This document shows positions 59,908 through 64,000 of a stretch of DNA of 64,000 nucleotides, in pieces. Position 1 is the first letter of the stretch; the number at the start of each line of letters is the position of its first letter. Under the pieces are notes generated by a model, which searched no databases, was not told the DNA's origin, and saw only the letters and a program-made list of their open reading frames with translations. The position numbers and the translations under genes were made by a program. This stretch comes from Pseudomonadales bacterium (GTDB taxonomy: Bacteria; Pseudomonadota; Gammaproteobacteria; Pseudomonadales; Pseudohongiellaceae). The stretch spans positions 62,001 through 126,000 of the forward strand of contig JACKOK010000002.1 of NCBI GenBank assembly GCA_024234365.1, written 5' to 3'.

Positions 59908-60768
59908 GTGACGGCATCCTCCCTCCCCGCTCAGGCACCCTCTTCCCTCTCCGTCTCGGTAGTCGTGTATCGCCCGGACCTTGCCGTGCTGGAACAGACG
60001 CTGGAGACTCTGCTGGCCTCTGCCGTCGAAGCGCAGCGCAGGAAGGCGCTCTCCTCGGTCAGCGTTTGCGTCGTACACAATGCGCTGGCGCCGAACCCCG
60101 CCTTGACCGGATTGATGGTGCGTATGGGAGATAGTGCCCGCGAGGCCGGGATCAACCTGGAGCTGCAGGAGGGGCACGGCAATGTGGGCTACGGACGTGG
60201 ACACAATCGGGTCATTCGTCACATCCACTCCGACTATCACCTGATCCTGAATCCGGACGTGGTGCTGGGCGCTGCCACTCTGATGGAGGGGCTGGGCTTC
60301 ATGGCAGCGCATCCGGACATCATCGCGCTCAGCCCGGCGGTGGATTATCCGGATGGCAGCAAGCAGTATGTGTGCAAGCGCTTCCCCTCGGTGCTGGATT
60401 TTGTGCTTAGAGGCTTCGCACCCCGCCGCATCAAGGCCTGGTTTGCGCAGCGGCTGGCCCGCTATGAAATGCGGGATCTGCCAGAGGATCAGGCCAGCAC
60501 GGACATTCCGATCATCAGCGGCTGCTTCATGCTGTTCCGTACCCCGGCGCTGCAGGCGGTCCAGGGCTTCGATGAGCGTTACTTCCTCTATTTCGAGGAT
60601 TTCGATCTCTCGCTGCGAGTGCACAGCCAGGGGGCACTGGCCTATCTGCCGACCATGCACATCCAGCATCTGGGCGGGCATAGTGCCCGCAAGGGTCTGC
60701 GGCACATCGCCATGTTCGTCCGCTCAGGCATCCGTTTCTACAACACCCACGGCTGGCGGTTCTTCTAG
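59908..60768 (+). CDS. Family 2 glycosyltransferase (rhamnosyltransferase-like)
   Basis: A 286-residue GT-A fold transferase with SVSVVVYRPDLAVLEQTLETLL, the NVGYGRGHNRVI stretch and the metal/nucleotide motif LILNPDVVL (DxD region). The acceptor-side ISGCFMLFRTPALQAVQGFDERYFLYFEDFDLSLRV is typical of WbbL-like rhamnosyltransferases acting on lipid-linked glycans. The start is GTG 59908. It heads the run epimerase-rfbC-rfbD, so transfer of rhamnose into a surface polysaccharide is likely. Confidence 0.9.
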   Translation: MTASSLPAQAPSSLSVSVVVYRPDLAVLEQTLETLLASAVEAQRRKALSSVSVCVVHNALAPNPALTGLMVRMGDSAREAGINLELQEGHGNVGYGRGHNRVIRHIHSDYHLILNPDVVLGAATLMEGLGFMAAHPDIIALSPAVDYPDGSKQYVCKRFPSVLDFVLRGFAPRRIKAWFAQRLARYEMRDLPEDQASTDIPIISGCFMLFRTPALQAVQGFDERYFLYFEDFDLSLRVHSQGALAYLPTMHIQHLGGHSARKGLRHIAMFVRSGIRFYNTHGWRFF

Positions 60769-60797
60769 GCCCCGTTCTGCAACACAAGGGAGTGCGA

Positions 60798-61757
60798 GTG
60801 CAAACACCCACTACAACCGTCCTCGTCACCGGCGCCACCGGGTTCATCGGTCGCACCCTCGTGCAGCGCCTCCTGGAGAGGCGTTGCCGGGTGCATACCC
60901 TTTCCCGGCAGGCACCCGAGTTGGGGCCGGATGGAGGGGATTGCCTGGGTTTTCAGGGAGACATCGGTGATGCCGGTGTGCTGGACCGGGCCTGCCGTGG
61001 GGTAGACACGGTGTTCCATCTGGCGGCCTATGCTCATGTGAATCAGCATGACACGGCCGCCATGCGCACCATCAATGTCGAGGGCACTCACACCCTGCTG
61101 GAAGCCGCGATTCGCAATGGGGTGCGGCGAATCGTGTTCTTCAGCAGCACGCTGGCACAGGCGGCACCGGAGGCACTTACTCCCTACGGCCAGGCCAAGC
61201 TGGATGCGGAGGCGATTCTGCTGGAGGCCTCTGAGAAAGGCCTCATCGAGGTGTGCTGCCTGAGACCGGTGAACGTCTATGGCCTGGGCATGAAGGGCAA
61301 TCTGCTCTCCATGATCCGCTTCATGGGCCGAGGCTGGATGCCTCCCCTGCCCACGCCGAGTGCGGCCCTGTCACTGGTGGGCAATCGGGACTTGTGTGAA
61401 GCGGCGCTGCTGGCGGCTTGGTCTCCTGCCGCATCCGGGCAGGTGTATGTGGTCACTGATGGCAAGACCTATTCCTTCAAGGGCCTGGAGATCTCCGTGC
61501 GCAAGGCGCTGGGCAGGCAGCCGGCGCGTTGGCAGATGCCACTGGAGGCCTTCTGGCTGGGCTTTGCGGGGCTGGAACTGCTCTCCCGCGTGTTGCGTCT
61601 GCCCAATGCGCCGGGGCTGCGCTCCTACCGCGTTCTGAGCCGGGACTCGGTGTTCTCCTGTGAGAAAATCCAGCAGGAACTGGGCTATAATCCGGCCGGT
61701 TCTTTCAATGAAGAATTGCCGGGCATTCTCCAGCAACTGAGCACGGGATCCCGCTGA
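60798..61757 (+). CDS. NAD-dependent epimerase/dehydratase (extended SDR)
   Basis: A 319-residue nucleotide-sugar modifying enzyme with the NAD motif VTGATGFIGRTL, FHLAAYAHV and the catalytic YGQAK (YxxxK). VCCLRPVNVYG, and substrate-domain segments that end in a QQELGYNP-like motif, follow. It resembles UDP-glucose 4-epimerase-like enzymes of O-antigen clusters; the exact substrate cannot be told. GTG 60798 has AAGGGAG five bases before it; GTG 60792 overlaps that site. Confidence 0.88.
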   Translation: MQTPTTTVLVTGATGFIGRTLVQRLLERRCRVHTLSRQAPELGPDGGDCLGFQGDIGDAGVLDRACRGVDTVFHLAAYAHVNQHDTAAMRTINVEGTHTLLEAAIRNGVRRIVFFSSTLAQAAPEALTPYGQAKLDAEAILLEASEKGLIEVCCLRPVNVYGLGMKGNLLSMIRFMGRGWMPPLPTPSAALSLVGNRDLCEAALLAAWSPAASGQVYVVTDGKTYSFKGLEISVRKALGRQPARWQMPLEAFWLGFAGLELLSRVLRLPNAPGLRSYRVLSRDSVFSCEKIQQELGYNPAGSFNEELPGILQQLSTGSR

Positions 61758-61796
61758 TTCACCCCTACACCCTGCGCACGCACCAAAGGCCCGAGT

Positions 61797-62363
61797 TTGA
61801 AGCTGATCCCCACCACCATTCCCGACATCAAGATTCTCGAACCGACTGTGCACGGCGATCACCGCGGTTTCTTCATGGAGACCTGGCGGGCCTCGCTGTT
61901 CGAGGACATCGCCCCGGGCCTGCAGTTCGTTCAGGACAATCACAGCAAGTCCGCGCGGGGCATCCTGCGGGGCCTGCACTATCAGCTGCAGCAGCCTCAG
62001 GGAAAACTGGTGCGTGTGATCGCGGGCGAGATCTTTGATGTGGTCGTGGACATGCGGCGCGCATCACCGACCTTCGGGCAATGGGTGGGGGTGCTGCTGT
62101 CGGCACAGAATCATCGCCAGCTCTGGGTGCCACCGGGTTTTGCTCACGGCTTTCTGGTGACCAGCGAGAGTGCGGAGATGGTATATAAATGTACCGACTA
62201 CTACGCGCCGGCACATGAAGTCTCCCTGCGCTGGAACGACCCGGCCCTCGCCATCGAATGGCCGCTGGGGGAAATCGGGCTGGCTGAACCGGTGCTGTCA
62301 CACAAAGACCGCGATGGGCTGAGCTTTGCCGAGGCCCCCGCTTACGAAACGACTCAGGAGTGA
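61797..62363 (+). CDS. rfbC: dTDP-4-dehydrorhamnose 3,5-epimerase
   Basis: Third step of dTDP-L-rhamnose synthesis. The 188-residue cupin has HGDHRGFFMETWRA, FVQDNHSKSARGILRGLHYQ (catalytic His), KLVRVIAGEIFDVVVDMR, the LWVPPGFAHGFLV loop and YKCTDYYAP. The start is TTG 61797, giving the normal N-terminus (MKLIPTTIPDIKILEP). Its stop is 2 bp before the rfbD ATG. Confidence 0.95.
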   Translation: MKLIPTTIPDIKILEPTVHGDHRGFFMETWRASLFEDIAPGLQFVQDNHSKSARGILRGLHYQLQQPQGKLVRVIAGEIFDVVVDMRRASPTFGQWVGVLLSAQNHRQLWVPPGFAHGFLVTSESAEMVYKCTDYYAPAHEVSLRWNDPALAIEWPLGEIGLAEPVLSHKDRDGLSFAEAPAYETTQE

Positions 62364-62365
62364 GC

Positions 62366-63244
62366 ATGGGTTTGCGCATTGCCATCACGGGTGCCAATGG
62401 TCAGTTGGGTCAGACTCTGCTGCGCTCTTCCCTGTGTGAGCAGCACACCCTGTTGCCTCTGGAGCGTGAGGCGCTCGATATCCGTGATGCGGCGGCGGTA
62501 AGCACTACGCTGGACGCCCTGAGCCCGGAGGTGATCATCAATGCGGCGGCCTATACCGCCGTCGATGCTGCAGAAAGCCACGAGGCCGAGGCGTTTGCGC
62601 TGAACGGCGATGGCGTTCGTCATCTCGCGCAGTGGGCGGCGGGGCGGCAGGCAAGGCTCATCCATGTCTCCACGGATTTTGTTTTCGATGGCCGGCAGCA
62701 CCGCCCTTATCGGGTGGACGATGCCGTGGCTCCGCTGAGTGTCTATGGTAAAAGCAAGTTGGCCGGTGAGCAGGCGCTTACTCATCTGCTGCCCGAATGC
62801 GGAGTGATTCTGCGTACGGCCTGGCTGTATTCCCCGTATCGGCAGAATTTTGTGAAGACCATGCTGCGCCTGATGCGGGAGCGGGAATCTCTGGGCGTGG
62901 TGGACGACCAGGTCGGCACGCCCACGTCCACGGCAGGGCTGGTGTCCTGCTTGCAGGCACTGGTGGAGGCCGGTCACGCCCGCGGGGTGTATCACTGGAC
63001 TGACGCAGGAGTAGCGAGCTGGTACGATTTCGCGGTGGCGATTCAGGAGGAGGCGTTGGCATTGGGCGTTCTGGACAATGCCATTCCGATCCGGCCGATT
63101 GCCACGGAGCAGTATCCGACGCCAGCAGTGCGCCCGTCTTATAGTGTGCTCGACAAATCCCGGGCGCTCGAAGAATTGCACTGCCCCCAGGTGCACTGGC
63201 GCGTGGCGCTGAGAGACGTGCTGAAGCACCTGAGCGAATTCTGA
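62366..63244 (+). CDS. rfbD: dTDP-4-dehydrorhamnose reductase
   Basis: Last step of dTDP-L-rhamnose synthesis, NAD(P)H-dependent reduction. The 292-residue SDR has ITGANGQLGQTLL, INAAAYTAVDAAE, HVSTDFVFDG, and the catalytic YGKSKLAGE. RTAWLYSPYRQNFVKTML and RPSYSVLDKSRALEELH follow. ATG 62366 has GGAG seven bases upstream; GTG 62360 overlaps the rfbC stop. Confidence 0.95.
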   Translation: MGLRIAITGANGQLGQTLLRSSLCEQHTLLPLEREALDIRDAAAVSTTLDALSPEVIINAAAYTAVDAAESHEAEAFALNGDGVRHLAQWAAGRQARLIHVSTDFVFDGRQHRPYRVDDAVAPLSVYGKSKLAGEQALTHLLPECGVILRTAWLYSPYRQNFVKTMLRLMRERESLGVVDDQVGTPTSTAGLVSCLQALVEAGHARGVYHWTDAGVASWYDFAVAIQEEALALGVLDNAIPIRPIATEQYPTPAVRPSYSVLDKSRALEELHCPQVHWRVALRDVLKHLSEF

Positions 63245-63295
63245 TCGGAGCAGGGTCGGGCCCCCACAGGGGTGTGAATGACCCGAACACGCCCC

Positions 63296-63366
63296 GTAGG
63301 AGCCTGCCCTGCAGGCGAAAGAGAAGGGCACAGCACAGACAATCGCCAGCAGGGCTGGCTCCTACA
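63296..63366. repeat. GTAGGAGC palindromic repeat, copy 1
   Basis: Starts GTAGGAGCCTGCCCTGCAGG and ends CAGCAGGGCTGGCTCCTACAG; the ends are inverted repeats, giving a 71-nt hairpin-forming unit of the REP type widely seen between genes in Pseudomonas and relatives. Same orientation as copy 2. Confidence 0.85.
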
Positions 63367-63387
63367 GGGGGGACCCGAACATGTCTC

Positions 63388-63456
63388 GTAGGAGCCTGCC
63401 CTGCAGGCGAAAGATAATGACACTGACACAATCGCCAGCAGGGCTGGCTCCTACAG
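63388..63456. repeat. GTAGGAGC palindromic repeat, copy 2
   Basis: Same ends as copy 1, differing mainly in the loop-proximal middle (AAAGATAATGACACTGACACA against AAAGAGAAGGGCACAGCACAGACA). The two copies are 21 bp apart in direct orientation between rfbD and rfbB and may end or stabilise the rfbD transcript. Confidence 0.85.
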
Positions 63457-63496
63457 GTGATGGAATTTACACGAACCAACAAGAAGAGAAAAACAC

Positions 63497-64000
63497 ATGC
63501 GCAGCGTACTGATCACAGGAGCCGCCGGGTTCATCGGCGCCAACTTCACCCACTACTGGTTGCAGCAATACCCGGAGGATCGGGTCATTGCGCTGGACGC
63601 CTTGACCTATGCGGGGAACACCTGGAACCTGCGGGATGTCTGGATGCACAGCAATTTCACCTTCGTCAAAGGGGACATCTGCGATCAGGCGCTGGTGGAA
63701 GAGCTGCTGCGGCAGCACGACATCAGCGTCATTGTGCACTTTGCGGCAGAGAGCCACGTTGACCGCTCCATCACCGGGCCGGATGCCTTTATCCAGACCA
63801 ATATCGTCGGCACCCATACCCTGTTGAAAGCAGCAAAGGCCTATTGGCTCGATGGCGAGGAGCGCAAGCCCCACCACTTCCACCATGTGTCGACCGATGA
63901 GGTCTATGGCACCCTGGCGGCGGACGACCCCGCGTTCAGTGAAACAACACCCTATGCCCCGAATTCGCCCTATGCCGCCAGCAAGGCAGCCTCCGACCAT
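63497..64000 (+). CDS. rfbB: dTDP-glucose 4,6-dehydratase, N-terminal part (cut by window end)
   Basis: Second step of dTDP-L-rhamnose synthesis. The visible 168 residues carry the NAD motif LITGAAGFIGANF, LDALTYAGN, HFAAESHVDRSI, VSTDEVYG and the catalytic SPYAASKAASDH (YxxxK), all diagnostic. The gene continues past base 64000. It is separated from rfbD by the two palindromic repeats; rfbA has not been seen and may follow. Confidence 0.95.
   Translation, partial: MRSVLITGAAGFIGANFTHYWLQQYPEDRVIALDALTYAGNTWNLRDVWMHSNFTFVKGDICDQALVEELLRQHDISVIVHFAAESHVDRSITGPDAFIQTNIVGTHTLLKAAKAYWLDGEERKPHHFHHVSTDEVYGTLAADDPAFSETTPYAPNSPYAASKAASDH

Noticed and set aside
63296..63456. CRISPR array
   Set aside because: Only two 70-nt units, each an imperfect hairpin, with no unique spacers of regular size and no cas genes.

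Overview
The window reads as chromosomal DNA of a gammaproteobacterium, most likely a (probably marine) member of Pseudomonadales in the broad sense, which includes the former Cellvibrionales. The grounds are protein similarity and gene order recalled from Pseudomonas-type chromosomes: dprA-hemF-aroE, gamma-carbonic anhydrase-prlC, coxB-coxA-ctaG-coxC-DUF2909-surf1, cyoE-sco, znuB-znuC/znuA, and polA-engB-cytochrome c4-dsbA-diguanylate cyclase. No rRNA, tRNA or CRISPR array was found.

Region by region: 1-6.8 kb holds housekeeping genes (tail of a probable LysM protein, dprA, purE, hemF, aroE, a gamma-carbonic anhydrase on the other strand, prlC). 7.2-13.3 kb is an aa3-type cytochrome c oxidase operon. 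It meets, tail to tail, a second and differently built oxidase operon (18.4 to 13.4 kb, minus strand) whose subunit II carries two extra cytochrome c domains. cyoE and a SCO protein follow at 19.9-21.5 kb, but the heme A synthase gene expected in this neighbourhood is absent. 21.5-31.3 kb holds a 148-bp palindromic repeat, zinc uptake genes, polA (with lost proofreading residues), engB, cytochrome c4, dsbA and a diguanylate cyclase. 31.4-41.2 kb is a type II secretion operon (L-M-E-F-D-G-H-I-J-K) with a lipoprotein secretin and no gspC.

41.2-57.8 kb is the most interesting part and looks like a surface-layer locus. A minus-strand operon encodes a type I secretion system (ABC protein, HlyD-type adaptor, TolC-type channel) followed by a Wzm/Wzt polysaccharide exporter. 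Divergent from it are a CRP-like regulator (minus), then on the plus strand a FecR-domain protein, a CHASE2-nucleotidyl cyclase, a TPR/beta-barrel outer-membrane protein and a 936-residue repeat-rich protein with RTX-like motifs and a type I secretion-like C-terminus. A SapC-family gene follows on the minus strand. Two near-identical CRP-type sites (TGTGA-N6-TCACC/A) lie 36-37 bp upstream of matching -10 hexamers in front of the FecR gene and the big surface protein gene. This suggests a local circuit: sensor and cyclase, second messenger, CRP-like regulator, surface protein. Several catalytic or ligand residues in the cyclase and the regulator are non-canonical.

57.8-64 kb carries a VapBC-type toxin-antitoxin pair, two proteins of unknown function (one with a GspC/PilP-like segment), a glycosyltransferase, a sugar epimerase and dTDP-rhamnose genes (rfbC, rfbD, start of rfbB). 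Two copies of a 70-nt GTAGGAGC palindromic repeat lie just before rfbB. Function calls rest on motif reading without database searches.
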